A stretch of 60,572 nucleotides of DNA from Virgibacillus sp. AGTR (GTDB taxonomy: Bacteria; Bacillota; Bacilli; Bacillales; Amphibacillaceae), in contig NZ_JAJERH010000017.1 of the NCBI RefSeq assembly GCF_016919725.2, positions 1 through 60,572 of the forward strand, in the 5' to 3' direction. The notes beneath the pieces are model-generated. The model worked only from the letters and a program-made list of their open reading frames with translations. It was not told the DNA's origin and ran no database searches. Shown in pieces: positions 7,336 to 14,295 of this stretch (position 1 is its first letter; every line of letters begins with the position of its first letter). The position numbers and the translations under genes were made by a program.

Positions 7336-7482
7336 ATGCCAACAAAAGTTACGTACAAAACAAGCGAGGAACACACAAAGAAACTAATGCTTAACTTTTT
7401 TAAGAAAACAAGCATTCCGCGTATTATCGCGGAACACCAAAACAAACAGGAGGAATCAAAAACACCGAGTGGGGGTCGGTAA
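7336..7482 (+). CDS. Small basic phage protein (48 aa)
   Basis: The frame MPTKVTYKTSEEHTKKLM with a GGGAGGG site 6-8 nt upstream encodes a 48-aa basic protein ending EESKTPSGGR. Similar short proteins with the KKLMLNFFKKTSIPRIIAE pattern occur widely in Listeria and Bacillus prophages just upstream of a small regulator, as here, but no function is known to me. Confidence 0.75.
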   Translation: MPTKVTYKTSEEHTKKLMLNFFKKTSIPRIIAEHQNKQEESKTPSGGR

Positions 7483-7562
7483 TTACATCATAACGTATTT
7501 ATTGAAGCATTACTGTGCAACCCCTGCAATTGTGCGAATCCTGCACATTGAAGGAGGTGAAA

Positions 7563-7844
7563 ATGATGGAATATGGAGCACGATTTCGGAAGATGAGAAA
7601 GCGAGCTGGTTTGTCACAAGAGGACTTGTCGGAAGTAATGCACATGTCACGGAGCAATGTATCAAGGCTAGAAAGTAATAAGCTTAAGATTTCATTCGAT
7701 GATGCAATCAAATGGGCGCAAGCAACGAACTCACAGGACATGCTTATTGCATTGGTTTGCAACATAGATATAGCGAGCGCCGCCCAAATGATAGCCGATA
7801 CGTTCCAAGCAGCAGGAACAATTCTGTTAGGAGGTCTTATATGA
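7563..7844 (+). CDS. XRE-family transcriptional regulator (93 aa)
   Basis: A helix-turn-helix domain fills residues 6-60 (FRKMRKRAGLSQEDLSEVMH, SRSNVSRLESNKLK). The C-terminal third is hydrophobic and ends LGGLI. The start at 7563 is set by AAGGAGGTG 4-5 nt upstream; a second ATG follows at once. The stop overlaps the next start as ATGA. It probably tunes early or middle transcription. Confidence 0.85.
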   Translation: MMEYGARFRKMRKRAGLSQEDLSEVMHMSRSNVSRLESNKLKISFDDAIKWAQATNSQDMLIALVCNIDIASAAQMIADTFQAAGTILLGGLI

Positions 7845-7918
7845 AGGAAGCAAAGGATTGCTATGTAGCTGTATACGGTTTAATCATATTGTTCTTTATC
7901 ATTATTAATTATTTCTAG
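7841..7918 (+). CDS. Tiny single-pass membrane protein (25 aa)
   Basis: The ATG overlaps the stop of the regulator gene (ATGA) and has AGGAGG 6 nt upstream. After KEAKDCYVAVYG the rest of the peptide is one hydrophobic segment ending INYF. It is too short for family recognition. The peptide at 8196-8282 has the same shape and the same ending, so the two may be related. Confidence 0.6.
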   Translation: MKEAKDCYVAVYGLIILFFIIINYF

Positions 7919-7927
7919 GAGGTAACT

Positions 7928-8206
7928 ATGAATCTAGAAAAGCACTTTTTAAAAGAGCATCGTAACAGAGCAAGCAAAGAGTACTGCTGTGTAAAGGATT
8001 TGAATAAAAGGATACCAGAATTGATAGAAAATGGAGATTTTTATAAGGCAAAACATACGATTATTGACCTTACTAAATCTATTCATGAATTGGAACAAAT
8101 GAGCAGCAAGAAATACAAAGAAGACAAACTTCATAAACTGGTGCAGGAATTAGCACATCGAGGCGTTGACGTAGAAATAGTTAGGATGCATTTAAATGAG
8201 CGATAA
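7928..8206 (+). CDS. Early phage protein, function unknown (92 aa)
   Basis: A charged, helical protein (KHFLKEHRNRASKEYC, HELEQMSSKKYKEDKLHKL) with TAGGAGG 7 nt before the ATG. The stop lies inside the next small gene, an 11-nt overlap. No domain is recognised. Confidence 0.75.
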   Translation: MNLEKHFLKEHRNRASKEYCCVKDLNKRIPELIENGDFYKAKHTIIDLTKSIHELEQMSSKKYKEDKLHKLVQELAHRGVDVEIVRMHLNER

Positions 8207-8282
8207 ACAAATAGATTGGTTTTATAACTGTCTAGGAATCGTGATGTTAATTGTGTGGTTTTTCTTACTTATCAACTATTAG
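8196..8282 (+). CDS. Tiny single-pass membrane protein (28 aa)
   Basis: This frame begins inside the end of the preceding gene and encodes MSDKQIDWFYN followed by a hydrophobic segment ending in INY. There is no strong site of its own, so translation would be coupled. The length, orientation and C-terminal ending match the 25-aa peptide at 7841-7918. Confidence 0.5.
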   Translation: MSDKQIDWFYNCLGIVMLIVWFFLLINY

Positions 8283-8292
8283 GAGGTAAAAC

Positions 8293-8466
8293 ATGCGAGC
8301 AATAATAAGTTTTGAAGGTAAGCAATGTCCAGTGAAAGGTATCCGGTGGAATGAAGATGGAAGCATTGCACATTTAAGCTTTTATGATAAAAATGGAGAA
8401 TTCCGGACTATTTTTAAAGAGGATTACGATCTTAAAAACATGGTCACGTGGGAGGAAGTAGAGTGA
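8293..8466 (+). CDS. Small phage protein (57 aa)
   Basis: AGGAGG lies 6 nt upstream of the ATG. The product looks like a small beta-rich domain (ISFEGKQCPVKGIRWNEDG, then AHLSFYDKNGEFRTIF). The TGA overlaps the GTG start of the next gene (GTGA). No family is recognised. Confidence 0.65.
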   Translation: MRAIISFEGKQCPVKGIRWNEDGSIAHLSFYDKNGEFRTIFKEDYDLKNMVTWEEVE

Positions 8467-8678
8467 ATCACCCAGCTGTCGAAAGAACATTGCGTACAGG
8501 CTATCCAGCAATGAACTATCGCACAAATGAATATTGCGTGGACATGTTTGGTGAAACGGTATGTACTGGCGACGAGATTCTAGTCTTTCAAGATTCGTTT
8601 TTCTTGGCCGGAGCACTGACCGAACGAGAAAAGGAGATCTTGGAATTGCTGGGCGCAACTTATGAAGAAGCGCAATAA
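8463..8678 (+). CDS. YqaI-like phage protein
   Basis: The 71-aa product (NHPAVERTLRTGYP at the N-terminus, VDMFGETVCTGDEILVF in the middle, then EILELLGATYEEAQ) resembles YqaI of the B. subtilis skin element: a short beta part followed by an acidic helix ending near AQ. The GTG at 8463 is preferred because GGAGG sits 7 nt upstream; a GTG at 8448 would place that site inside the coding region. Function is unknown. Confidence 0.7.
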   Translation: MNHPAVERTLRTGYPAMNYRTNEYCVDMFGETVCTGDEILVFQDSFFLAGALTEREKEILELLGATYEEAQ

Positions 8679-8682
8679 AATA

Positions 8683-8755
8683 CACCCTCTGCCAAGGGTG
8701 CAAAAATTGATCGGTGAAAATCATTAAATTATGACTTTATTATACTTCACCGATC
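8683..8755. repeat. Two inverted repeats in an early intergenic gap
   Basis: CACCCT and AGGGTG form a 6-bp hairpin at 8683-8700. GATCGGTGAA (8709-8718) and TTCACCGATC (8746-8755) form a perfect 10-bp stem around a 27-nt AT-rich loop. This is the only non-coding gap of the early operon between 7.3 and 19.3 kb and may hold a processing or attenuation site. Confidence 0.5.
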
Positions 8756-8781
8756 CAATTAGGACAAGGGAGGAATAAACA

Positions 8782-9012
8782 ATGGCCATATCATTTGTCG
8801 ATGAATACAAGCTATATCGTTATAACGGTTGTGGTGACACCAAAGCATTTGGTCTTGTAGCTGCACGAATAGCGTTAAGTGGTACACATGCGGATTTAAA
8901 GGCAGTACATGATTTATATATAGATGATCTTATTAATGACAGTCAAAATTCTATTAATCAATTGGAGGGTATGAATTATGAGCGAATTACAAATGCAGTA
9001 TCAGCAGTCTAA
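8782..9012 (+). CDS. Early phage protein, function unknown (76 aa)
   Basis: GGGAGG precedes the ATG. The product begins AISFVDEYKLYRYNGCG and is otherwise helical. It overlaps the next gene by 35 nt. Its fixed position directly before the annealing/nuclease pair suggests a helper role in that recombination module, but no family is recognised. Confidence 0.75.
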   Translation: MAISFVDEYKLYRYNGCGDTKAFGLVAARIALSGTHADLKAVHDLYIDDLINDSQNSINQLEGMNYERITNAVSAV

Positions 9013-9889
9013 CAATACAGGGGTTACAGCACAATCTTCTTCAAGTCGAGAAATGGAAGAGGTAAAGGGTCAAATATTTATGGCTCGCCAGTTTCCGAGG
9101 GATGTTTTTCAGTCAGAACAACGCATTTTGGATGCCTGTAAACGACCAGCCTTAGCAGAAGTGGCGGTTTATAGATATCCAAGAGGTGGGTCGAAAGTTG
9201 AAGGGCCATCTATAAGATTAGCGGAAGTATTAGCACAAAATTGGGGGAACCTAGCATTCGGTGTGAAGGAATTAGAACAACGTCCTGGTGAATCTGTGGC
9301 TATGGCTTATGCGTGGGATTTAGAAACGAACGTGCGACAGGAAAAAGTATTTACTGTTAAGCATTCACGAAAAGCTAATGGCTCTGTTCAAAAACTTACG
9401 GATCCTCGTGATATTTATGAAATGGTAGCAAATCAAGGGGCTCGACGAGTACGCTCGTGTGTCCTATCCATTATTCCTGGTGACATTACAGAAAAGGCTA
9501 CAGAGGAATGTAATAGGACTTTACAAGGAAACAACAAGGAACCTTTAAAAGAGCGTTTAGCGAATGCTCTATCAACCTTTAAAGACAAGTATCGTGTCAC
9601 AAAAGAACAGATAGAAGAACACATGGGCTACAACATATCAGCATTTACCGAACGTGATTACGTTGATCTTATCAAGATATTTACATCTTTAAGAGACGGA
9701 ATGAGCAAGCCTGATGACTGGTTTAAAAAAGAGGTCAAAAATAAGCAAGAATCGAAGCTGTCAGAAGCTTTTAAGGCTGATGAAAGTAAAACTATGGATA
9801 AGGAAGAAAAAGAGACAGACAAGCCTAAAACAGAGGAAGTGAAGGCTGATGACGACGAAGGAACACAGCAAGAAATTGACTTCGAATAA
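8978..9889 (+). CDS. Putative phage single-strand annealing protein
   Basis: This 303-aa protein belongs to a widespread phage family with the signature MARQFPRD, then RPALAEVAVYRYPRGG, GPSIRLAEVLAQNWGN and ANQGARRVR (about residues 35-170). The C-terminal 40 residues are Lys/Glu-rich and probably disordered. Its partner gene (9849-10664) is a PD-(D/E)XK nuclease, the combination seen in RecE/RecT-like recombination modules, so an annealing role is inferred from context rather than from a sequence match to RecT, Erf or Sak. GAGGG lies 6 nt before the ATG. Confidence 0.75.
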   Translation: MSELQMQYQQSNNTGVTAQSSSSREMEEVKGQIFMARQFPRDVFQSEQRILDACKRPALAEVAVYRYPRGGSKVEGPSIRLAEVLAQNWGNLAFGVKELEQRPGESVAMAYAWDLETNVRQEKVFTVKHSRKANGSVQKLTDPRDIYEMVANQGARRVRSCVLSIIPGDITEKATEECNRTLQGNNKEPLKERLANALSTFKDKYRVTKEQIEEHMGYNISAFTERDYVDLIKIFTSLRDGMSKPDDWFKKEVKNKQESKLSEAFKADESKTMDKEEKETDKPKTEEVKADDDEGTQQEIDFE

Positions 9890-10664
9890 TTACTATTCTC
9901 TTGAAATGGACAGGCAATATATGTCTGTATCGCAATTTAAACGTTTTATAGAATGCGAAGCTAAGACTATGGCTTATTTGAAAGGTGAATACAAGGAGCC
10001 GACTTCCAGTGCAATGCTGGTCGGTTCCTATACACATGCAGCATTTGAAAGCGAAGAATCATTTAATCAGTTTATAGAAGAAAATAACGGATCTATCTTT
10101 AAAAAACGTGGTGGCAAATACCAAGACTATGAACAAGCTGATTTGATGATCGAATCTTTAAAGAATGATCCCTTTGCCATGTTTGCTATGACTGGTGAAA
10201 AAGAGCAAATATATACAGCAAACTTATTTGGAGTCGACTGGAAATGCAAGATTGACAACATTAACCATCAACATCATTTTCTTTCGGATTTAAAGACTAC
10301 ACAGGACATTCATAAACGCTATTGGAGCGAGAAATACGATGGTTGGGTGTCGTTTATCGAGCGATGGGATTATGTGTTGCAGATGTCTATTTATCGCAAG
10401 ATTATCGAGCAAAATACAGGTTATCTGTATACACCTTATATCGTCGCTGTAAGCAAAGAAAAACAACCAAATAAAGCTGTCGTGTATTTTGATGAAACTC
10501 GGTTTGATTTTGAGTATGAATATACAGAAGCAAAAATGCAACGAATTATGGAAGTTAAAAACGGTGAAGTGGATCCAGTTAGCTGTGGGAAATGTGATTA
10601 TTGCAAGAGCAAGAAGAAGTTAAATGGAGTAATTGAAGTTGGAGAATTGATCTATGCACAATAA
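9849..10664 (+). CDS. PD-(D/E)XK exonuclease, RecE/YqaJ-like
   Basis: The 271-aa protein shows the nuclease core: VSQFKRFIECEAKTMA (about residues 27-42), MLVGSYTHAAFE, the catalytic pair Asp in SDLKTTQ with its Lys (about 142-148), and the following helix WDYVLQMSIYRKI. Four cysteines near the C-terminus (CGKCDYC plus an upstream Cys) resemble the metal or Fe-S clusters of Cas4/AddB-type nucleases. It should resect phage DNA ends for the annealing protein upstream, which it overlaps by 41 nt. I keep the 9849 start because the LTSNNYYS stretch before the core is conserved in relatives. Confidence 0.85.
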   Translation: MTTKEHSKKLTSNNYYSLEMDRQYMSVSQFKRFIECEAKTMAYLKGEYKEPTSSAMLVGSYTHAAFESEESFNQFIEENNGSIFKKRGGKYQDYEQADLMIESLKNDPFAMFAMTGEKEQIYTANLFGVDWKCKIDNINHQHHFLSDLKTTQDIHKRYWSEKYDGWVSFIERWDYVLQMSIYRKIIEQNTGYLYTPYIVAVSKEKQPNKAVVYFDETRFDFEYEYTEAKMQRIMEVKNGEVDPVSCGKCDYCKSKKKLNGVIEVGELIYAQ

Positions 10665-10815
10665 ATCAAATGTACGTCTCCCAGAACATCTCTGGGAGAC
10701 TGCACAAGACCAAGAAGATTTAAAGCAACTGATATTGCAGTATATGGAGCGTTATGAGGGTTATACCGTTTTAAAAGTTAAAGGCAGATTCGCTGTTTGT
10801 CAGATTAATAGGTAA
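10654..10815 (+). CDS. Small phage protein (53 aa) containing a strong hairpin
   Basis: The frame overlaps the nuclease stop and has GGAGAA 8 nt upstream. The product reads VRLPEHLWETAQDQEDLKQL and then a short basic beta part ending CQINR. Bases 10676-10700 form a perfect 10-bp GC-rich hairpin (GTCTCCCAGA, loop ACATC) inside the coding region, unusual in an AT-rich phage gene. Confidence 0.65.
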   Translation: MHNKSNVRLPEHLWETAQDQEDLKQLILQYMERYEGYTVLKVKGRFAVCQINR

Positions 10816-10834
10816 TGAGGTTGGAGGTGATAGA

Positions 10835-11716
10835 GTGGCTAGACCAACGAAAGAAGGATTGGACTATTTTCCACTTGATGTTGACATTGATCAGGACGAC
10901 AAAATCGCATTAATTGAGGCTACCCACGGACTTGAAGGATTCGGAATAATTATCAAGTTATTAATGAAAATCTATGACAACAGTTATTTCTATAAGTGGG
11001 GAGAAAAAGAACAATTACTTTTCTCTAGGAGAGTTAATGTAAACATTAATAGAGTTAATGACATCATTAATGATTGTGTTAAGTGGGGGATATTCTCAAA
11101 ACGATTGTATGAACAACATGAAATTCTTAGTTCAGCTGGGATTCAGAGGCGATATTTGGAAGCATCATCAAGGAGAAAACAAGTCAACATCACCTCTGAC
11201 TACCTGCTTTTGGATGAAAAAGAGGTTAATGCATACAAAAACTTAGTTATTGTGAACATTAACTCGATAAATGAGGAATTTAGTGCACAAAGTAAAGTAA
11301 AGGAAAGTAAAGGAAAGGAAAGTAAAGCAGTAGTAAACGAAAACTCTACCGCCTTTGCATTAATTAAAAAATATCTTGAATTGAAGAATCAAATGCATCA
11401 CAGCTCTAAAGATGAATTAGCTGCCCAAGAGGTTGAAAAAGAAGGAGTTCCTCCAGATGAAGCTGTTCAATATTTAGAAGAATGCTTTAGAGATTATGAA
11501 TCAAAGAAAAAACATAGCAGAGATCAAATAAATACTCTTAACTATTGTGTTGGATATATTCTAGATCGCCATTACCAAGAAAGGGAGGAATCTAATAATG
11601 TCACAGGGATTCGCGGACGTAGGGGGAGCTATTCAAAAAATAATAGATCGGGCACAAGCTATGAGCAAGCAAAGCGAGAACTCGACGCAGCAGAAAGAGC
11701 CTTTGGAGGACATTAA
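10835..11716 (+). CDS. Phage replication initiator, Lin1244/Lin1753 (DnaD-like) type
   Basis: The 293-aa protein opens with the Lin1244/Lin1753 N-terminal domain (about residues 1-125: DYFPLDVDIDQDDKIALIEA, GFGIIIKLLMKIYDNSY), a winged-helix related to DnaD and RepA domains. A Lys/Ser linker follows, then a helical domain (about 165-255) with CVGYILDRHYQER. GTG start with GGAGGTG 6 nt upstream. The C-terminal 119 nt overlap the helicase-loader gene in another frame. It should bind the phage origin and recruit the loader; repeated GTTAATG motifs inside this gene are candidate binding sites. Confidence 0.85.
   Translation: MARPTKEGLDYFPLDVDIDQDDKIALIEATHGLEGFGIIIKLLMKIYDNSYFYKWGEKEQLLFSRRVNVNINRVNDIINDCVKWGIFSKRLYEQHEILSSAGIQRRYLEASSRRKQVNITSDYLLLDEKEVNAYKNLVIVNINSINEEFSAQSKVKESKGKESKAVVNENSTAFALIKKYLELKNQMHHSSKDELAAQEVEKEGVPPDEAVQYLEECFRDYESKKKHSRDQINTLNYCVGYILDRHYQEREESNNVTGIRGRRGSYSKNNRSGTSYEQAKRELDAAERAFGGH
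11030..11326. other. Candidate phage replication origin inside the initiator gene
   Basis: The heptamer GTTAATG or its near complement recurs at 11033-11039, 11044-11050 (CATTAAT), 11054-11060, 11066-11072 (ATTAATG), 11225-11231 and 11257-11263 (CATTAAC). It is followed by purine-rich direct repeats of AAAGTAAAGG at about 11289-11326. Iterons plus a repeat-rich tract within the initiator gene is the layout of many phage origins. Part of the pattern reflects the Asn/Ile-rich protein sequence. Confidence 0.4.
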
Positions 11717-12566
11717 TTGTTTAGATTGCAGAGACACAGGCATGTTGATCGAAAAAGTGGAGGAAGAATTAAAACTAAAAGGACAAGAGCCTATGAAGAT
11801 TCTCAAAGATGTAGGCAGACCTTGCCACTGTGTTAAGCAGAAAAGCTTAAAAAATAGATTTAAAAATGCACTAATTCCTGATGAATTTAAGGATGCCCGA
11901 TTTGATAACTATGTCTTAGAAAGTGATGTACAAAAAACATTATTTAAAGCCATCAAAGACTATCTAGAGGACTTTCCAAACATTATTGAAAATAAGCCAG
12001 AACATAACAGCATAGGGTTTATGGCTTCATTTGGAGAAAGTCGAATTCGTGCAATGAATGCCGAGGATCGTTATCAGGCTAAAGCTGAACATAATAACTT
12101 TGGACTCGGCAAAACACATTTACAAATGGCTGCGGCTAAGTGGATATTAAACCGCATTCGTGTAAGGGATGAAATTGCACCAGGTCAGAAATCGAAATTT
12201 GATCGTGGTTGCAGGGTGCTTTGTGTATCGGACGTTACCTTTATGGATGATCTTACTAGCGCAAAAATGGCTAGCGATGGTGGAGAATCCCTTAATAAAT
12301 TAACAGAAAGTGCACTACAAGCTGATGTGTTGGTTTGGGATGATCTAGGAAAATCAAAGCATTCGGAATCAAAAGAGGGTCTCTATTACAAAATTATCAA
12401 TGAGCGGTACCTACACAAGAAACCAATTATATTCAGTTCTAACGAAGATACAGGAACTCTAGCGGATAAGATCGGATATGCAGCATCAAGTAGATTGCTA
12501 GGAATGTGCGGAGATCATTTATATAAAGTCGAAGGCAAAGACTATAGATTACGGAAAGGAGCTTAA
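11598..12566 (+). CDS. DnaC/DnaI-like helicase loader ATPase
   Basis: This 322-aa AAA+ protein has an N-terminal zinc-binding part (CLDC near residue 40, CHC near residue 80) and a C-terminal ATPase with FGLGKTHL (about 168-175), Walker B VLVWDDLG (about 245-252) and a sensor region IIFSSNE. It should load the host replicative helicase at the phage origin. About 20 extra residues (FGESRIRAMNAEDRYQAKAE) sit between the first strand and the P-loop, and the first P-loop glycine is Asn. GGGAGG lies 8 nt before the ATG, which supports the 119-nt overlap with the initiator gene. Confidence 0.88.
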   Translation: MSQGFADVGGAIQKIIDRAQAMSKQSENSTQQKEPLEDINCLDCRDTGMLIEKVEEELKLKGQEPMKILKDVGRPCHCVKQKSLKNRFKNALIPDEFKDARFDNYVLESDVQKTLFKAIKDYLEDFPNIIENKPEHNSIGFMASFGESRIRAMNAEDRYQAKAEHNNFGLGKTHLQMAAAKWILNRIRVRDEIAPGQKSKFDRGCRVLCVSDVTFMDDLTSAKMASDGGESLNKLTESALQADVLVWDDLGKSKHSESKEGLYYKIINERYLHKKPIIFSSNEDTGTLADKIGYAASSRLLGMCGDHLYKVEGKDYRLRKGA

Positions 12567-12568
12567 TC

Positions 12569-12739
12569 ATGCAACACACAGAATGCGCCACTTGTGGCAG
12601 AAAGCTAAAGGATAAAAAGAGCATTGAACGTGGTTATGGTCCTGTCTGTTACGACAAGCATTTACAAGCTATCGAAGAAGAATTTGAAAGGAATCAAATG
12701 ACTATTTATGACGTGATAGAGGGGGAAGCCTATGTGTAA
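12569..12739 (+). CDS. DUF6011-like zinc-finger protein (56 aa)
   Basis: The product starts MQHTECATCGRKLKDKKSIE and has a second Cys in GYGPVCYDKH, the CxxC...GxGPxC pattern of DUF6011 phage proteins, which probably bind one zinc. AAAGGAG precedes the ATG. The stop overlaps the next start by 8 nt. Confidence 0.75.
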   Translation: MQHTECATCGRKLKDKKSIERGYGPVCYDKHLQAIEEEFERNQMTIYDVIEGEAYV

Positions 12740-12896
12740 CACCTGCAATAACACAGGAGGAATCGCATATCGGACAAGCTGGGGCATTGAATTTAAACCC
12801 TGCCCAGATAATCACTGTGACTTTTCTCGGGATGATAGCGATATTGAACGGTTGCAGGCATGGCTGGATAGCTTGGATAGGAGTAAGTCGGCGTGA
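12732..12896 (+). CDS. Small zinc-ribbon-like phage protein (54 aa)
   Basis: The product begins MCNTCNNTGG and carries a second Cys pair in FKPCPDNHCDF, so it probably folds around one zinc. The CxxC-xxGG opening recalls DnaJ-type zinc repeats. The TGA overlaps the GTG of the next gene. GGGGGAAG lies 4-9 nt upstream of the ATG. Confidence 0.65.
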   Translation: MCNTCNNTGGIAYRTSWGIEFKPCPDNHCDFSRDDSDIERLQAWLDSLDRSKSA

Positions 12897-13156
12897 ATAC
12901 TGCAAGCGAATCAAATATTCCTCTACTTCCTAAGGGTGTGAAATATAGATTTATCTTGGAAGATTTGGAACTTGCTTTCAGTGAAAAACAATTAAAAAAC
13001 ATCGTGAGCCAATGGGAATACGGCAGAAGCATTGAAGATATTGCAGAAATCAACTCCAGGAATCCACATGAAATATTTTTAGCTCTGTATGATCAAGCAC
13101 GAAAAGAAAATATAAAACGTCCGTTTGCTTATCGGATTGGGAGGTCTAGGAAATGA
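12893..13156 (+). CDS. Helical phage protein, possible HTH (87 aa)
   Basis: A GTG start overlaps the previous stop. The segment SQWEYGRSIEDIAEINSRNP (about residues 43-62) looks like a helix-turn-helix, and the C-terminus is basic (IKRPFAYRIGRSRK). A DNA-binding role is plausible but not shown. The final codons lie within the repeated GGAGGTCTAGG translation element used by the next genes. Confidence 0.7.
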   Translation: MNTASESNIPLLPKGVKYRFILEDLELAFSEKQLKNIVSQWEYGRSIEDIAEINSRNPHEIFLALYDQARKENIKRPFAYRIGRSRK

Positions 13157-13428
13157 AATTAAAAATATTTAGATTTGGAAATGATCGTTGCGATTGGGTG
13201 TGTCATGAAAGCAAAGAAAAGGCAATACAATTTTATGTGTCAATATGTGGCGACACTTGCTACCAAGATTTGCTGGAATTTTGGGGAGATGAAGCTGTAA
13301 CAGAAGAACCTATGGATAAAGTATTTACATTTTACCCTGATGAAGAAACGCCCGATAAAGACACATTTGAGAATCTCATTAAGAAATATTGCGATAAGCC
13401 GGATTTTTTTGCTCATAGTGAATTATAG
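13153..13428 (+). CDS. Early phage protein, function unknown (91 aa)
   Basis: The start overlaps the preceding stop (ATGA) and GGAGG lies 9 nt upstream. The product is acidic and aromatic, with DRCDWVCHESKEKAIQFYV near the N-terminus. No family is recognised. It is the first of several small genes joined by near-identical GGAGGTCTAGG linkers. Confidence 0.7.
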   Translation: MKLKIFRFGNDRCDWVCHESKEKAIQFYVSICGDTCYQDLLEFWGDEAVTEEPMDKVFTFYPDEETPDKDTFENLIKKYCDKPDFFAHSEL

Positions 13429-13439
13429 GAGGTCTAGGT

Positions 13440-13658
13440 GTGAGTGATTACATTGTCTACTCAACTCATATGAAACCTTCTAAGATAAAGGGAGAATTTC
13501 CAGATATATTCTATGAGTACATTGCTGTCGATTCAGCAATAGGGTTTTTCTACACCCTTACAAATGACAGAGAAAATGCTTATATATTCGATGAATCGCA
13601 ATTAGAGGATGCTCGTTTTATTGCAGATTGCTGGAGAATGAAAATTAAGGAGGTCTAG
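13440..13658 (+). CDS. Early phage protein, function unknown (72 aa)
   Basis: A GTG start follows GGAGGTCTAGG. The product includes DSAIGFFYTLTNDRENAYIF and ends MKIKEV, with its stop codon inside the next GGAGGTCTAGG copy. No domain is recognised. Confidence 0.7.
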   Translation: MSDYIVYSTHMKPSKIKGEFPDIFYEYIAVDSAIGFFYTLTNDRENAYIFDESQLEDARFIADCWRMKIKEV

Positions 13659-13660
13659 GG

Positions 13661-13975
13661 ATGGATAACAGAAAGATAGATCAATTAGTAGCTGAAAAGG
13701 TTATGGGATTTGAAGTGCGGAATGGTCAACGTGCGGAAGATGGAAAAAGGTTTGGAATCCCATCCTACAGTCAAAAAATAGAAGATGCTTGGCAAGTGGT
13801 TGAGAAGTTAGATCGAAAATATGAATTTGAACTCACGAGATTTGAAGATGAAGACAAATGGTATTGTGATTTAACAAATTGGAATGATGATTTAAGGAGT
13901 ATTAGATCGGTTGAAAAGACAGCCCCACTAGCAATATGCAAAGCAGCACTAAAAACAGTAGGTGTGGAGGTTTAG
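13661..13975 (+). CDS. Phage ABA-sandwich domain protein (104 aa)
   Basis: The sequence DQLVAEKVMGFEV near the N-terminus, a middle PSYSQKIEDAWQVVEKL, and AICKAALKTVGVEV at the C-terminus match the phage ABA sandwich family (BC1872-like), common among early phage genes of Bacillus. The biochemical role of the family is not known. It is preceded by GGAGGTCTAGG. Confidence 0.8.
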   Translation: MDNRKIDQLVAEKVMGFEVRNGQRAEDGKRFGIPSYSQKIEDAWQVVEKLDRKYEFELTRFEDEDKWYCDLTNWNDDLRSIRSVEKTAPLAICKAALKTVGVEV

Positions 13976-13977
13976 GG

Positions 13978-14295
13978 ATGGATAAACGGTTGGAAGAAGC
14001 TAAAGAACTAGTTGCCGACTATAGAAATAAACAAAAATCAAATAACGTACTTTTAACTGACTATGGTCTGGACTTAATTGATTATCTTATCCAACAAGCA
14101 GAACGTGCGCAGGAGTTGGAGGCAGAACTCGATGCATGTGCATCACTATACGAAAGGAAAGATGGTTGGGCTTGTTATCTTGCGAAAAAGAACAGACGCT
14201 ATGAACAATATTTGAAAGATATACGGGATATAAGCACAGGATCACCACACAATTTTGCTGTGGAAGCATTGAAAGGAGGAGAATCCAATGGATAA
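13978..14295 (+). CDS. Coiled-coil early protein, paralogue 1 (105 aa)
   Basis: The product begins MDKRLEEAKELVADYRNKQK and contains IDYLIQQAERAQELEAELDA, a helical coil. The next gene has the same MDKRLEE start and the same YLIQQAERVQELE core, so the two are tandem duplicates that diverged. The ATG at 13978 follows GGAGGTTTAGG. The stop overlaps the next start in the 8-base motif ATGGATAA. Confidence 0.75.
   Translation: MDKRLEEAKELVADYRNKQKSNNVLLTDYGLDLIDYLIQQAERAQELEAELDACASLYERKDGWACYLAKKNRRYEQYLKDIRDISTGSPHNFAVEALKGGESNG

Noticed and set aside
7469-7765. Overlapping open frames on both strands around the small XRE gene.
   Set aside because: They lack ribosome sites and overlap the well-supported 48-aa and 93-aa genes; they look like shadows.
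8746-8755. TATACT at 8741-8746 as a promoter for the 76-aa gene.
   Set aside because: No -35 or extended -10 element lies at the right distance.
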